From NCBI GenBank assembly GCA_033961575.1, contig CM066732.1, positions 79,054,187 through 79,118,186 on the forward strand: a stretch of DNA of 64,000 bases. Reading direction: 5' to 3'. Below are positions 25,301 to 33,944 of the stretch, one piece after another. Origin of the DNA: Aselliscus stoliczkanus (taxonomy: Eukaryota > Chordata > Mammalia > Chiroptera > Hipposideridae). The position numbers and the translations under genes are program-made. Under the pieces are notes generated by a model. That model saw only the letters and a program-made list of their open reading frames with translations, had not been told where the DNA came from and did not search any database. The first letter of the stretch is position 1. Each line of letters begins with the position of its first letter.

Positions 25301-28300
25301 GTTTTAATTGTTCATGATTTTAAAAGTTGGGTGAACTGTAAACCCTTAGGCTTTATTGCTTTTATAGTAACCTTTATTTTCAAATAAAGTTGAAGAATAG
25401 TTGAAAGATGTCCCCATAATTCCTTTATCCAGTCTCACCTGTATTTAACATTTTGCTGTGTTTCTTTATATTATCTGTCTTTATTTATACACACATGTAT
25501 GCCTGCACATAATCTGTATATGTATAGACATACAGGCACACGTATTTTTTTCTGAACCATTTGAGAATATGTTACACGTATGGCCCTTTACTCTGTAATA
25601 CTTTAATGTACATTTCATGAGCATATGGACATTCTCCCATGTATCCATATTAGCTAGCAAATTCATGATGCTATACTATTAACTAATCAATTGTCCATAT
25701 TCCAGTAATGTCCTTAAGACACTCCCCTCACCTGTATACCTCCTGTATCAGGAAATTGCATTTAATTGGTTTTTTAAAATAATTTAGTTTTCAATTACAG
25801 TTGATGTACAGTGTTAGTTTCAGGAATACAACATAGTATTGTATTCCAATTTGTACTTCTTAATCCCTTCCCCCTTTTGTTTTAGAGGGAATGTCACTGG
25901 CCCTCATGTGGGATCTGAACCGGGGCCGCTGGCGTCCCAAGCCTGCTCCTAAGCACCGCACCACTTGGCCGATCCAATCCTTCCCCTTTTTCACCTATCT
26001 TCCCAACCCCTCCCATGTGGCAGCCATCAAAATATTCTCTGTATCTATGAGTTTGTTTCTGTTTTGTAACAATTTGGGAGGCGGCTGTTTTGCTTTTATC
26101 TGTTAATTCTATTAATGCCTCTATTATAAGTCTATAACCTGAGAAACACCTAAAGAATTTAATGACTTCTACTGTTCTTCTCTTATTCTTATAAACTCCT
26201 GACACCAATAACATATACAAAATTAAATACAATGTCCATTCAGAGACATACTCCTCCCTCCCCCCCACTTCTCCATCCCCCCCCCCTCACACACACACCA
26301 TTGTCAATGTATCCTGGATTGCCTGGGTCAATTACTTGTTGTCCAATTGCAATTATAAAACACATGCACACACACACACACACTTCATTCTCAAACATGT
26401 CTCATATGGATGATAAATTATACAGTCACCTTAACTTTTAAGCATGTACTACCCAACAAAACATACTATTCACAAACACACATACAAACCGATGAACACA
26501 TACCAACACACTGAATTCCCCTTCTCTCCACAAACACACACAGATATTTATTCAGCCATTCTAAAATGCACAGACACATACATGCATGCACACATACATA
26601 CCAGAATGCACAGATGCCCTCAAATTCTACATGCATACTAACAAATTCTTACCTAAATCATCCTTTCCACACTAAGAACACACACTCATTCACACAGACA
26701 TGCAATATAGAAATCTAGGGAAACCATGAGCAAAAAAATGAAAATAAAATATATATAGACATATTAACACATCTCTCAATATTCCCTACGCAAGTGGCAC
26801 CTTTCAGAAGGCTGTAGATACCTCAGGGACAGACGTAAATACCCGTGCTCAAGTGAAGCCCTCACACATACATATACTGCAGACAAATGAAAGCATGTAC
26901 TTAAAAAAAATATATTTGGTAGAATCAAGCATCTATTTTTTTTTTTTTTTTTTGGCAAGTATCTACTTTTAAGTACGAAACCATATATAGGACATAACAA
27001 AAGAAAGCACCCATGCATAATCACACACACATGGATGCATGTATCCCTTTGATGTAGTGTTTTGGGTTTCTTCAGATATATACCCAGAAGTGGGATTACC
27101 TTTGTCTCTTGTTGTGGCCTTTGTTTTAAAGTCTGTTTGGTCTGGTAAAAGTATTGCCACCTCAGTTTTTTATTTTTGTTCCCGTGTTCATGAAATACTG
27201 CGTCGTTGGGAAAGTCATGATGCATTTTTGCAGTGAAAAAATGGAGAAAAGAATATGTCATGACTTTTCCAACAACCCAGTATCTTTTTACTTCCCTTTA
27301 CTTTCTGCCTGTGTGTGGCTTGATCTGAAGTGAGTCTCTTGTAGGCAGCATATATATGTAAGAGTCTTGTTTTCTTACCCATTCAGTCACCCTGTGTCTT
27401 GATTGGAGCACATTTATATTTAAAGTAATTGTTGATAGATATGTAGTTATTGCCATTTTATTCATATTTATGTTTTTTTTTTACCCCATCTTAAAGAAAT
27501 TTCTGGAAGATTCCCTGTAATACTGGTTTGGTGGTGATGAACTCCGTTAGCTTTGTCTTGTCTGGGAAGCTCTTGATCTGTCCTTCAATTATAAATGATG
27601 GCTTTGCTGGGTAGAGTAATCTTGGTTGTTGTTCCTTACTTTTCATTACTATGGATATTTCATACCAGTTCCTTCTGGCCTGCAGTGTTTCTGTTGAGAA
27701 ATCAATCAGGTGACAGCCTTATGGGTGCTCCCGTATAGGTGACTGATTTCTCTTGCTGCTTTTAAAATTTTCTCTTTATCTTTAACCTTTGGCATTTTGA
27801 TTATGATATGTCTTGGTGTGGACTTCTTTGGGTTCATCTTGTTTGGGACTCTGCACTTCCTGGGCTTGTACGTCTATTTCCTTTGCCAGGTTAGGGACGT
27901 TTTCCGTCATTGTTTTTTCAAATAGGTTTTCAGTTCCTTGTTCGCTCTCTTCTCCTCCTGGTACCACTATGATGTGGATGTTGGTACACTTGATGTGATC
28001 CCATAGGCCCCTTAAACTATCCTCATTTTTTTGGATTCATTTTCCTTTTTGCTGTTCTGAGTAGGTGTTTTATGCTACCTTATCTTCTAAATCGCTGATT
28101 TGATTCTCTGCTTCATCTAATTTGTTGATTCGCTCTAATGTATTCCTTTTCAGTTCTTGTATTCATTTCTGACTGGCTCTGTTGTTTTCTGTCTCCATTT
28201 TTATGTTTGCTATCTCTTTGAAGTTCTCACTGAGATCACTGAGTATCCTTATAACTGGTGTTTTGAACTCTGCATCTGATAGATTGCTTCTCTCCATTTT

Positions 28301-30762
28301 GTATAGTTCTTTTTCTGGAGCTTTGTTCTATTTTTTCATTTGGGGCATGTTTCTTTGTCTCCCCATTTTGGCTACCTCCCTGTTTGTTTCTATGTTTTAG
28401 GTAGATCTGCTATGTCTCCCAGTCTGAGTGGCCTCATGTAGTAGGTGCCCTGTAGCACCTAGTGGCACAGTCTCCCTGATCACGTGAACTGGGTGCTCCA
28501 GGTGTATCAGTGGAAGGGGACTGATTTTCATGCAGATTGGTTGTGAGGACTGGCCTTGACTACAGTGAAGGAGCTGTTGCGGTGGGACTGGCCCTAAAGA
28601 GCAGGATTCACTTTAGCAGTCTCCTCCCCTCCCGCCCCACTTCTTCCCTTAGGGTGTGTCATTTGTGGAGGTGGTTGGGTGGTGCTCTGGAGAGTACTAA
28701 AGCTGGTGTGTTAGTTCTGGAGCCTCTTGGAAGGGACTCTGTTGCAGGCCAAGGTCAGCTGCTGCCTGTGCCCTTCCTGGGACCACTTGGTGTGAGCTAC
28801 AAAGTGATCTACAGATAGTTGCCACTTATGTTGGGCCTAGAGGTACCTGGGAGAGGATAAGCTGTGAACTGAGGTCAGCTGCTGCTAGTATTGGGCCTGT
28901 GGCTGATTAGCAAGAGGTATGTGGCCTGCAAAGGCCAGATGCTGTATGTTTAGGGTTTGTGAACCTTTGAGAGATTTTAGGGAACTCTGCAGCATGAACC
29001 AAGACAGGCTGTTTGTATGGAAAAGCCACTGAAAATGGCTGGGGTGGTCCTGCAAATTGGGTGGGGTCTCAGGAACAACCAGGGCAGAGTGAACAATGTT
29101 ATCCAGGTTGATGGAGACGCAGATATGGTGCCTGCGTTGTCTGCATGCTGTGAGGGAGAGGGCTCAACAAATGGACAATGGCTTCTGCCAGCACTTCTGT
29201 CTGGGAGGAAGCTCTTGCTCCAAAGCCAGACAATTTATTTCCTCACTGTATGTCCCTGGTACCTTTAGAGCTGCTGCGGCAGCACTGGAGCATGGAGCAA
29301 GTGAGTCCATGAGCGAGTAAGTCTGTGCGTGAGCCCTTTAAGAGGAACACCTGGGACTCCAGCCTCTCTCTCGCTTGGCAGAATCTCTGCTGGTTTTCAC
29401 AGCCAGAAGTTATGGGGACTTCTCTTCCAGGCACTTGAACCTTGGGCTGGGGTGCCTGGTATGAGGCTGGGACTCCTCACTCCTCAGGAGGGACTCTAAT
29501 GCCAAGATACCCCCCTGATTTTTAACCTGGGTGTGCAACTAGCCTGTTCCCTGTCTCCGCCCCTCCTACCTACCAGTCTTGATGTGTACACTTCCTCGGA
29601 ATACTTACAGGACTTCTGTTCAGGTAGATTTCCGGTGATTCCCAATTATTGCTCTATAGTTTAGAATTATTTTAAACTTAAAAACAGCATTTTTTAAAAG
29701 TAACTTTTCCTTATTTTTTTTTTTTAACATATAACAGACATGTGCACAAATTGCATGTACAGTTTGGAGAATTTTCACAAAGTGAACACACCTGTATAAC
29801 TGGTACTTAAAATAGGAAACAACTCCAGAAGTCTCCTTGTTCTTTTCTAGTTATTAAAACACTATTCCCATTGATTAGTTTTGATTGCTTTTGAGAACTA
29901 TTAAACAAAATCATGCAGTTGTATATTCTTTAAGGTCTGCTGTCTTTTTGTTTAACATTATGATCATGAAATTCATGTGTGTTTTGACACATATAGTTTA
30001 TTTTACTTTAACAAAAATGGATTATTTCAGATCCCATTTGGTGATTTAGCCATATTTGGATGTATTATGCATTTTGAGCTTTTCTGATTTTCTGGCTTTG
30101 TTGAATATTTGACCCTTATACTCCATCAGTGTTTCAGTTCTTACTAAGTACAAAAAAGTCTTGAAGAGTATTTTTAAAGTAGCTTGTATCAGCTCATTTC
30201 ATACTTACCTAAGAGTCTCTACACAGTGCTGTTTTTCTGACATGTGCATATTGCTTTTGTTTTTTTTTTTTTTTTGCAGGGGGTGGGGGGAGGTTCTTGC
30301 TGGCTTATGAAGTAATGAGTGATTTTCATTTAAATCAGCTGTCAAATCAGTACAACTGTATTTCTTTTCTTTTAGCCCTGGTTTCCTGAGGTTTGTGAGG
30401 GTTTTATGTGGCATGTCTTCAGATGAAAGGAAAGCATTTCTGCAGTTTACCACTGGTTGTTCAACTCTACCCCCAGGTGGACTGGCCAACCTGCATCCCA
30501 GGCTCACGGTTGTACGCAAGGTATACACTAGCTAATGGAGAATCCAGTTTAGTTATTTAAGGATTGAAAGAAAGAAATATTTAAAGTCATGGTCTTCTGT
30601 TATTTTTCACTCTTCCGTCTGTAGGTTGATGCTACTGATGCGAGCTATCCATCAGTGAATACATGTGTGCATTATCTAAAGTTGCCAGAATATTCTTCAG
30701 AGGAAATCATGAGAGAGCGCCTGCTAGCTGCTACAATGGAGAAAGGCTTTCATCTCAATTGA
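6899..30762 (+). CDS. HECTD1: HECTD1, E3 ubiquitin-protein ligase, C-terminal 949 residues (17 exons, 5' partial)
   Basis: This is a giant HECT-type E3 ligase (about 2,600 residues in mammals) that takes ubiquitin from an E2 onto a catalytic cysteine and passes it to substrates. Joining 6899-7032, 8016-8138, 9927-10083, 11247-11469, 15174-15228, 15433-15615, 15999-16206, 16291-16376, 16576-16703, 17841-18042, 20345-20482, 20761-21368, 23465-23543, 24179-24272, 24948-25098, 30376-30520 and 30625-30762 gives one open frame (2 + 949 codons + stop), with GT-AG at every junction. Order of parts, counted from the first whole codon: acidic Asp/Glu stretch (15-43), Arg/Ser-rich linker (45-85), conserved helical region (about 130-490), HECT domain (about 498-949). 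The HECT N-lobe begins with the [11 protein letters not shown] motif. The catalytic Cys is residue 918 in [10 protein letters not shown], 31 residues before the C-terminus. I recognised the gene from its protein sequence. Domains upstream in the full protein (ankyrin, SUN-like, MIB/HERC2) are not in the window. Confidence 0.97.
7151..7284 (-). mobile_element. Short Rhin-type SINE, antisense
   Basis: A T/G-rich tail, then gagggcagtatcactggccc, ending ccactcggccggccc. It lies about 120 bp after the donor of exon a. Confidence 0.85.
8016..8138 (+). CDS. HECTD1: HECTD1 coding exon b (phase 0, 41 codons)
   Basis: Acceptor caacttcag|ATTCTG, donor GAGCAG|gtacta. It is exactly 41 codons with phase-0 ends on both sides, so skipping it would keep the frame between exons a and c. 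It encodes [10 protein letters not shown] then a Ser/Thr/Ala/Pro-rich segment ending RPIGEQ. RRPSLQ looks like a basophilic kinase or 14-3-3-type site; that is inferred from the motif only. Confidence 0.92.
8440..8660 (+). repeat. MIR-like ancient SINE
   Basis: Order of words: atttattgatcactaat, tattttacatgtatta, aattcagttcttttaac, ccccaattttcagatgaa, as in the MIR core. Divergent. Confidence 0.55.
9263..9716 (-). mobile_element. Rhin-type SINE, long form, antisense
   Basis: Poly(T), then agatttttattggggaatt, ending gccactaggccggtcc. Target-site duplication taatgcaacttact at both ends. Confidence 0.9.
9927..10083 (+). CDS. HECTD1: HECTD1 coding exon c
   Basis: Acceptor tttaatag|GAAGAAG, donor CCTCCAG|gtatag. 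It encodes [20 protein letters not shown] through to EIPPP, and leaves one base (G) for the split glycine codon finished by the next exon. Confidence 0.95.
10465..10720 (+). repeat. Ancient MaLR-like LTR relic
   Basis: ctccccaaagatgtgtagatc, cctgtgaatatgtgacctta, gcgattaaataag and gattatcctggattatct resemble a mammalian MLT-type LTR, from recall; no coding remains. Confidence 0.45.
11247..11469 (+). CDS. HECTD1: HECTD1 coding exon d
   Basis: Acceptor atttttag|GAACACC, donor TACAC|gtaaga. It encodes [18 protein letters not shown], a stretch rich in beta-prone residues, and ends WEPTY with a split Thr codon. The following intron carries the fold-back mariner cluster. Confidence 0.96.
12141..12616 (+). 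mobile_element. Rhin-type SINE, three-module variant, inside mariner copy 1
   Basis: It starts ctggccagccgagtggctcag and ends ccccaataaaatctta(n). Target-site duplication aaaatgtttaccttt at 12126-12140 and 12617-12631. Confidence 0.92.
13342..13391. repeat. (TATC)n microsatellite
   Basis: About 12 perfect TATC units, abutting the T-rich tail of an antisense SINE. Probably polymorphic. Confidence 0.97.
13392..13880 (-). mobile_element. Rhin-type SINE, three-module variant, antisense
   Basis: It starts ttaaagattttattggggaa and ends gagccactcgaccagccc, with internal modules gctgagccatcctgcca and gagccatcccggtggcag. Confidence 0.88.
14209..14317 (+). mobile_element. Short Rhin-type SINE, sense
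   Basis: The head ggctggccgagtggcgca, B box ggttcgggtccc and ending cactgccctc followed directly by poly(A). Target-site duplication attaaaatgg at both ends. Confidence 0.92.
15174..15228 (+). CDS. HECTD1: HECTD1 coding exon e (55 nt)
   Basis: A small exon between catgtttag and gtaagt. One base completes Thr, followed by 18 codons [18 protein letters not shown], strongly charged. Too short to show as an isolated ORF; identified by frame continuity with exons d and f. Confidence 0.93.
15433..15615 (+). CDS. HECTD1: HECTD1 coding exon f
   Basis: Acceptor ccattgtag|GGTTGT, donor TATAAG|gtatat. It holds 61 whole codons starting [13 protein letters not shown] and ending LIAAYK. Confidence 0.96.
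15999..16206 (+). CDS. HECTD1: HECTD1 coding exon g
   Basis: Acceptor tttcctcag|GATTTT, donor CAAGAAG|gtttgt. It encodes [18 protein letters not shown] through SRISQE, and leaves G for a split Glu codon. The intron that follows is only 84 nt. Confidence 0.95.
16207..16290 (+). other. HECTD1: Very short HECTD1 intron (84 nt)
   Basis: gtttgt at 16207 to tttacag at 16290, with repeated ttttattaat before the acceptor as likely branch-point and pyrimidine sequence. Near the lower size limit for mammalian introns. Confidence 0.93.
16291..16376 (+). CDS. HECTD1: HECTD1 coding exon h
   Basis: Acceptor attttacag|AAGGTG, donor ATTGAG|gtaata. Two bases complete Glu, then 28 codons [14 protein letters not shown] through LQQIE. 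Confidence 0.95.
16576..16703 (+). CDS. HECTD1: HECTD1 coding exon i
   Basis: Acceptor atttgcag|GAACCA, donor ATCAAG|gtagga. It encodes [17 protein letters not shown] through FGAS, with a split Arg codon. The Cys/Trp-containing helical segment lies just upstream of the HECT domain. Confidence 0.95.
16883..17015 (+). mobile_element. Tigger/MER2-like DNA transposon, internally deleted
   Basis: gtcattggttccaggaccc, gataccaaaatccatggatgc and tatctgaggatacaaagggc are the two ends of a MER2-like element brought together; the middle is missing. Confidence 0.65.
17150..17335 (+). repeat. L2-like LINE 3' end
   Basis: gataaaaggttcatgggagcagg, tggctgttttgtttacc and tgctcaataaatatttg match the usual 3' end of old L2 elements. 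Confidence 0.5.
17841..18042 (+). CDS. HECTD1: HECTD1 coding exon j
   Basis: Acceptor ctattgtag|AGCAAT, donor CTTGAG|gtacct. It encodes [15 protein letters not shown], an Arg-rich run, then [20 protein letters not shown], the amphipathic lead-in to the HECT N-lobe. Confidence 0.96.
18266..18414 (-). mobile_element. SINE monomer, antisense
   Basis: agctgaaccatcctgtcacc through cactcggccggccc, the head-only module form. Target-site duplication ggaaagtgctctt at 18253 and 18415. Confidence 0.88.
18474..18882 (-). mobile_element. Rhin-type SINE, long form, antisense
   Basis: agatttttattggggaattg through gccacttagccgac, with target-site duplication cacaaaggattctttt at both ends. Confidence 0.9.
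19316..19438 (-). mobile_element. SINE monomer, antisense, 5' truncated
   Basis: agcttagccatcctgccacc through ttgcactcttgaacgagct; target-site duplication catcaaatttttattta on both sides. The ggccggccc head is missing. Confidence 0.85.
19680..20122 (+). mobile_element. Tigger-like DNA transposon, non-autonomous
   Basis: Ends acagtagtctgcccttatcc and ataacgagagactactg form TIRs. Internal words (ggtttcagttacattcagtc, tccactggggatcttggaac) fit a Tigger-derived MITE. Confidence 0.75.
20345..20482 (+). CDS. HECTD1: HECTD1 coding exon k (start of HECT N-lobe)
   Basis: Acceptor cattttag|GTTGAA, donor CGTCAT|gtaaga; exactly 46 codons. [20 protein letters not shown] is the conserved opening strand and loop of HECT domains; it is followed by an acidic [11 protein letters not shown] loop. 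Confidence 0.96.
20761..21368 (+). CDS. HECTD1: HECTD1 coding exon l (HECT N-lobe, largest exon)
   Basis: Acceptor aaaaattag|GTTGAT, donor TTTAGG|gtaagc; 202 codons plus two bases. It encodes the N-lobe helix [20 protein letters not shown] and the FFKLMCM segment. A low-complexity Ser/Glu-rich insertion ([16 protein letters not shown] region) follows, then the helix-rich [17 protein letters not shown] part. Three stacked antisense SINEs begin 20 bp after the donor. Confidence 0.97.
21388..22770 (-). mobile_element. Stack of three antisense Rhin-type SINEs with a polypyrimidine tract
   Basis: Copies lie at about 21388-21708, 21886-22338 and 22351-22770, each beginning T-run plus gattttattggggaatt. 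The duplicated target (t)aaatattctt recurs before the first, between the second and third, and after the third. That implies repeated insertion at one site. A 140-bp T/C tract (21709-21850) follows the first. The stack begins 20 bp after the donor of HECTD1 exon l. Confidence 0.88.
21709..21850 (+). repeat. Polypyrimidine (T/C) tract
   Basis: Mostly T with scattered C (tttttctttt-like), bounded on both sides by ctaagccaattctttt. It looks like an expanded SINE tail or slippage product. Confidence 0.9.
23465..23543 (+). CDS. HECTD1: HECTD1 coding exon m
   Basis: Acceptor gttctccag|TTTAAA, donor GATGAG|gtaaaa. One base completes Gly, then 26 codons [19 protein letters not shown] through SGEDE. 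An antisense SINE whose target-site duplication starts inside the donor GT lies directly downstream. Confidence 0.95.
23556..24055 (-). mobile_element. Rhin-type SINE, three-module, at a HECTD1 splice donor
   Basis: It lies antisense between two copies of taaaaattttg (23545-23555 and 24056-24066). The first copy begins at the T of the donor GT of exon m, so the element starts 13 bp into the intron. It ends gagccactcggctggcc. Confidence 0.93.
24179..24272 (+). CDS. HECTD1: HECTD1 coding exon n
   Basis: Acceptor cctttgcag|ATGATA, donor TTTAGAG|gtaatt. It encodes [19 protein letters not shown] through MEAFR, with a split Asp codon. It is the HECT segment around the E2-binding subdomain. Confidence 0.95.
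24948..25098 (+). CDS. HECTD1: HECTD1 coding exon o
   Basis: Acceptor ataatgtag|ATGGGT, preceded by an uninterrupted run of about 20 T; donor GTGACAG|gtatgt. It encodes [20 protein letters not shown] through KLGYTRD, the end of the HECT N-lobe and the start of the hinge to the C-lobe. Confidence 0.96.
25780..26110 (-). mobile_element. Old L1 3' UTR fragment, antisense
   Basis: agttttcaattacagttgatg, gtttcaggaatacaacatag and ctctgtatctatgagtttg are words of the L1 3' end in reverse; a short SINE sits inside. Confidence 0.6.
25879..25975 (-). mobile_element. Short Rhin-type SINE, antisense
   Basis: gagggaatgtcactggccc through caccacttggccgatc, with target-site duplication like aatcccttccccctttt on both sides. 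Confidence 0.85.
26225..26720. repeat. Low-complexity CA/C-rich region
   Basis: C runs at about 26259-26288, a CA run at about 26365-26383, and then diffuse acacata/cacaca text. No gene seen. Confidence 0.8.
27040..29640 (-). mobile_element. Old L1 5' region, antisense
   Basis: The - strand shows long stretches of ancestral L1 5' sequence (caagagaaatcagtcacc, gcaggccagaaggaactgg, cagtattacagggaatcttcc). A GC-richer promoter-like part extends to about 29640. ORF1 and ORF2 are not intact. A mariner-type MITE is nested at 27198. Confidence 0.65.
27198..27280. mobile_element. 83-bp mariner-type MITE
   Basis: A left end ctgcgtcgttgggaaagtca and a right end tgacttttccaacaacccag form near-perfect TIRs. 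TA dinucleotides flank both sides (27196-27197, 27281-27282). Size and layout resemble MADE1 elements, but the TIR sequence differs. Confidence 0.85.
29700..30060 (-). mobile_element. Old L1 3' fragment, antisense
   Basis: acatataacagacatgtgcac, attttcacaaagtgaacac and caactccagaagtctcc look like L1M 3' sequence in reverse. Divergent; moderate confidence. Confidence 0.45.
30376..30520 (+). CDS. HECTD1: HECTD1 coding exon p (HECT C-lobe)
   Basis: Acceptor ttcttttag|CCCTGG, donor CGCAAG|gtatac. One base completes Ser, then 48 codons with [20 protein letters not shown] and the [16 protein letters not shown] loop, a typical C-lobe segment. The Cys here is not the catalytic one. Confidence 0.97.
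30625..30762 (+). CDS. HECTD1: HECTD1 terminal coding exon with catalytic cysteine
   Basis: Acceptor cgtctgtag|GTTGAT; 45 codons and a TGA at 30760-30762. [17 protein letters not shown] is the HECT active-site motif (xTCxxxLxLPxY); the thioester-forming Cys codon is 30664-30666. The protein ends MEKGFHLN, the hydrophobic tail needed by many HECT ligases. Confidence 0.98.
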
Positions 30763-31433
30763 GCTTTGAAGTGCAATGGAAGACATCAGAGACTTAAAAA
30801 TACCAGTGAAGCCTCTTGTGTTTGTGTGCAGAAAAGTATATGATCCTCCATGCTAATGACACTTGCCTTTATTTCCACCATTAAGGCTTTAGGAACCTAT
30901 GGAATAAATTCGTTAGCTGCTAATGACAAAACAAACCCTTTAACTACCCAGCCAGCAAGTATATAGCACAGAACACTGTATGTTGCTACAAGGGCTTATG
31001 TGACTGGAATAAGGTGTTCCTTCCTGACTGTTCCAAAGAGCAGCTTCTCAGATCTTCAGTGTTCACTGGTAAATTTCTAACAGTGTATTTGTGTAAAGTT
31101 TATTGTTTCATACTTCATACACTACAGTTGCCATCACTGATCCCTGTTTTGCTGGCTTTTAAACTTCTTGGTCAAAAATCCTGCTTCCTTAAAACTTAGA
31201 GAGTTAATGAGCATCTCAAGCTTTTTTTTTTTCCCTTTTCAATGATGCCTGCACTATCAGAGTATTATCAGAGTATTCTAGTGTTCTCTCTTTGTTTGGC
31301 ATATAATCATGCACAACTTTTATTTCTTTGAGGTGGGAGTATATTTTTATTTCCTAAATGCCATACTATAAAGATCAAATTCTTAAGTGTGTTTGTGCAG
31401 CTCAAAAAATAAAGATATATTAAGGAGAAAAGA
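30763..31433 (+). other. HECTD1: HECTD1 3' untranslated region
   Basis: AT-rich, repeat-poor sequence follows the stop. A canonical AATAAA at 31408-31413 sits 20-30 bp before an A-rich stretch and is the best proximal cleavage signal. Further AATAAA hexamers at 32277 and 32361 could serve a longer form. The choice between them cannot be made from sequence. Confidence 0.6.
31408..31413 (+). terminator. Candidate HECTD1 polyadenylation signal AATAAA
   Basis: Canonical hexamer in the context ctcaaaAATAAAgata, 646 bp after the HECTD1 stop codon, with a downstream A-rich site. Alternatives are at 32277-32282 and 32361-32366. Confidence 0.5.
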
Positions 31434-33940
31434 AAAAAAAACACACTGGTCTAGATGCAAGGCACACTTAAAGCAAGTTTTACTTTTGGTTGTATTTTCT
31501 TTGTATATTATAAACATTTATTTAACTTGTTGCAGTTTGAAGTAAAAAATTTCCAAAATGTATGCTCAACAATAATCATTAAAATGTTTGCAGCGTACAA
31601 AACTGTGTCATGTGACTGTTTCACTGCAACCACCAGACGTAAGAACTTAACCAGATACTTTTCATTTTGAATCATTGAGATTTACTCATTTTTTGAAATT
31701 ACTACATGAAGAAATGTATTTTTCTATAGTCAGTACACTTACTGAAACTGGAAAGCTAGAAGAAATATGTGTTCACATGCTTAATCGTGATCCAATTGTT
31801 GTGTTTTGTCTTAAAGCATTCTTCAGCTAAAAATGGCCAAGTTCTTTATGTTAACTTTTTAAACACCAGGTCTGCTACTTACCATTGTATCTGCAGGGAT
31901 ATGTAAATCTAATATCTAAGAATGATTTTTGAATGTGTTTTTGTGAAAAACCACCAGGATACTGCTATTTTCTGGTTTTGAATGAAGAAGCTGTTTCTAT
32001 TTTCCAAACTCTTCTGATTTATCATATCTGTGCATTTAGGTGAAAGAAGTGTTGCTAGGCTTGATTTAGCCAAACGGCTTTTAGGAGTAAAAACCATTTT
32101 TTGGAATTGCCCATTATTTACCTGTTTAAAAGGTATGTTCCCTTTCTACATTAGAAGAGATCTCCCGCTACAATCATTTGAGTACTGTTTTTATTCTCTG
32201 CATGAGAATGTTGTGACTATGTAATCAGAGGCAGCATTTAAATAACCTATTGTTATCTTCACAGTTCTCTGTGAGAATAAAACTTAAAATAAAACATAAT
32301 AGCAATATTTAAATGTATGACCTATGCTTTCATCCAAAAAATAGTGGTGGTGATTGTCTCAATAAAGTTGTGGATGCATGACTAAAACTTTACACTAGTA
32401 TTAGAATTAAAATCCAGTACATGTGTGTAGTATTGCCATTATTTAAGTCTCTAAAATGTCTGTCAATAGCCAGCTTTTTCCAAGACTAGCTAAGCACAGG
32501 GTCAGCAATCTATGGCCTGCCGCTTGATTTTGTGTAGCCCATGAACTAAGCATGGTTTTACATTTTTTAAGTGGTTGGGGAAAAAAATTTTATGATGTGA
32601 AAATTTTATGAAATTCAAATTTCAGTGTCCATAAATTAATAAAGTTTTATTAGAACACAGCCATGTTTATTCATTTATGTATCATCTATGGCTGTTTTTG
32701 CACTACTGTGGCACAACTGAGTAGTTATAGCAGAGACCATATAGCCCACAAAGCCTAAAATATTTACTATCTGGCCCTTTACAGAAAAAGTTTGCTGAAT
32801 CTTGCTACAGCAAGTAAAATTGATGAGTCTTATAAAATCAGTTAACTCTTTGAAATGTCAGGAGTAGTCCTACAGAAAGAAAAGTCCAAGAATAAGGTAA
32901 AGCTGACCCATCTGAGACATAAATTTCATGTGTGAAAATCACTTCAAGTTGGTAGTCACAGTTCAGCAATAAGCCTGAAGTGCGATGACACAGCCTGCAA
33001 GAACAGTCACATTACAGTTCACTTTGCATTAGTCAAGTGTTAGGGTCTCCACATATACTAGGTATTTTTTCCTGTGTTATCTACCTACTATCTTTTTTTA
33101 ATTATTATTCTCTCAAGGTACTAAAATCTGTGCCAAGATGTTATTCAAGTGCTATTTTGGAGTGACCCAAAAATTAATTTTGTTCACTCCCTAGTTACTT
33201 GTGGTGTACCAGTTTCAGCAGTTACCTCAATATGCTAAAGTGCCTACCAACTAGGACAGTGTTTCCCAAGAAATATGTCGCGGAAAGACCTCTAAAGCAC
33301 TTTGATCTAGACTGGGCTTTCCCCAGACCATGGCTACTGAAGCAAAGGTTGATCTATACACACATACCACTCACTCACTGGTCCAGTTGGGCAGAAGTGT
33401 TTCCTTTGTCTTCCTGAATGAGTCCATTATTGACTGGTTGCCTGGGTCTTTACAGGTGCAAACTTTAAATATGTAAGTAGATTTTTTTAGAAACAGATAA
33501 AGAATTTAAAATAAAATCCCCCCTTCCTACATGCAGAGAGAGGAAAAAATAATTAAATTGTACTGAATGAATGATGAGTGCCTAGAATGTCCCTTTATGT
33601 CCTTTTGGAGAATAGAGTATTACAGATGAAAGAGCTCTCAGAATTCTATTGGATGGCACAATATCTTAATGTATCAAGACTTTATCTCTATTTCCTCCAT
33701 TGCACCTGCCTTCCTATCTATACAGGCCCATAAATATGCTTTTACTTAAGACAGTTTTGTATGTTCTGTTGACTGAGCAGCAAAAGCATATAGAAGAGTT
33801 TGGGGTGAAGGATTAGGGCATTGTTGTGTAGCAATTGAGCAGTTTTCTTTGATTCAAGACATTCCAGGAAGGGGTTGAAGTAATAAGGGAGGGGAGGGGA
33901 AGGATTCATTTCATACCACCATGAACACAGATACCTTTTA
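31434..33940. other. Region between the HECTD1 and AP4S1 3' ends
   Basis: Mostly unique AT-rich DNA apart from a hAT-like MITE (32495-32815). The first kilobase may be an extended HECTD1 3' UTR because of AATAAA at 32277 and 32361. No gene recognised. Confidence 0.6.
32495..32815 (+). mobile_element. hAT-Charlie-like MITE fossil
   Basis: It begins cagggtcagcaatctatggc and ends aaaaagtttgctgaatcttg, with inverted ends. Inside are aagttttattagaacacagcc and aaatatttactatctggccc, a very common mammalian DNA repeat. Confidence 0.7.
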
Positions 33941-33944
33941 GCGT

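Noticed and set aside
27782..27967. Small - strand [17 protein letters not shown]...
   Set aside because: It lies in antisense-inserted old L1 5' sequence; no independent gene evidence.
30458..30460. Cys in [11 protein letters not shown] as the HECT catalytic residue
   Set aside because: HECT thioester cysteines sit in a TCxxxLxLPxY context near the C-terminus. That motif is in the last exon (30664-30666), 31 residues from the end.
30903..30908. AATAAA shortly after the HECTD1 stop as the poly(A) signal
   Set aside because: Only about 140 bp after the stop, without a clear downstream GT-rich element; the 31408 site is better placed, though not proven.
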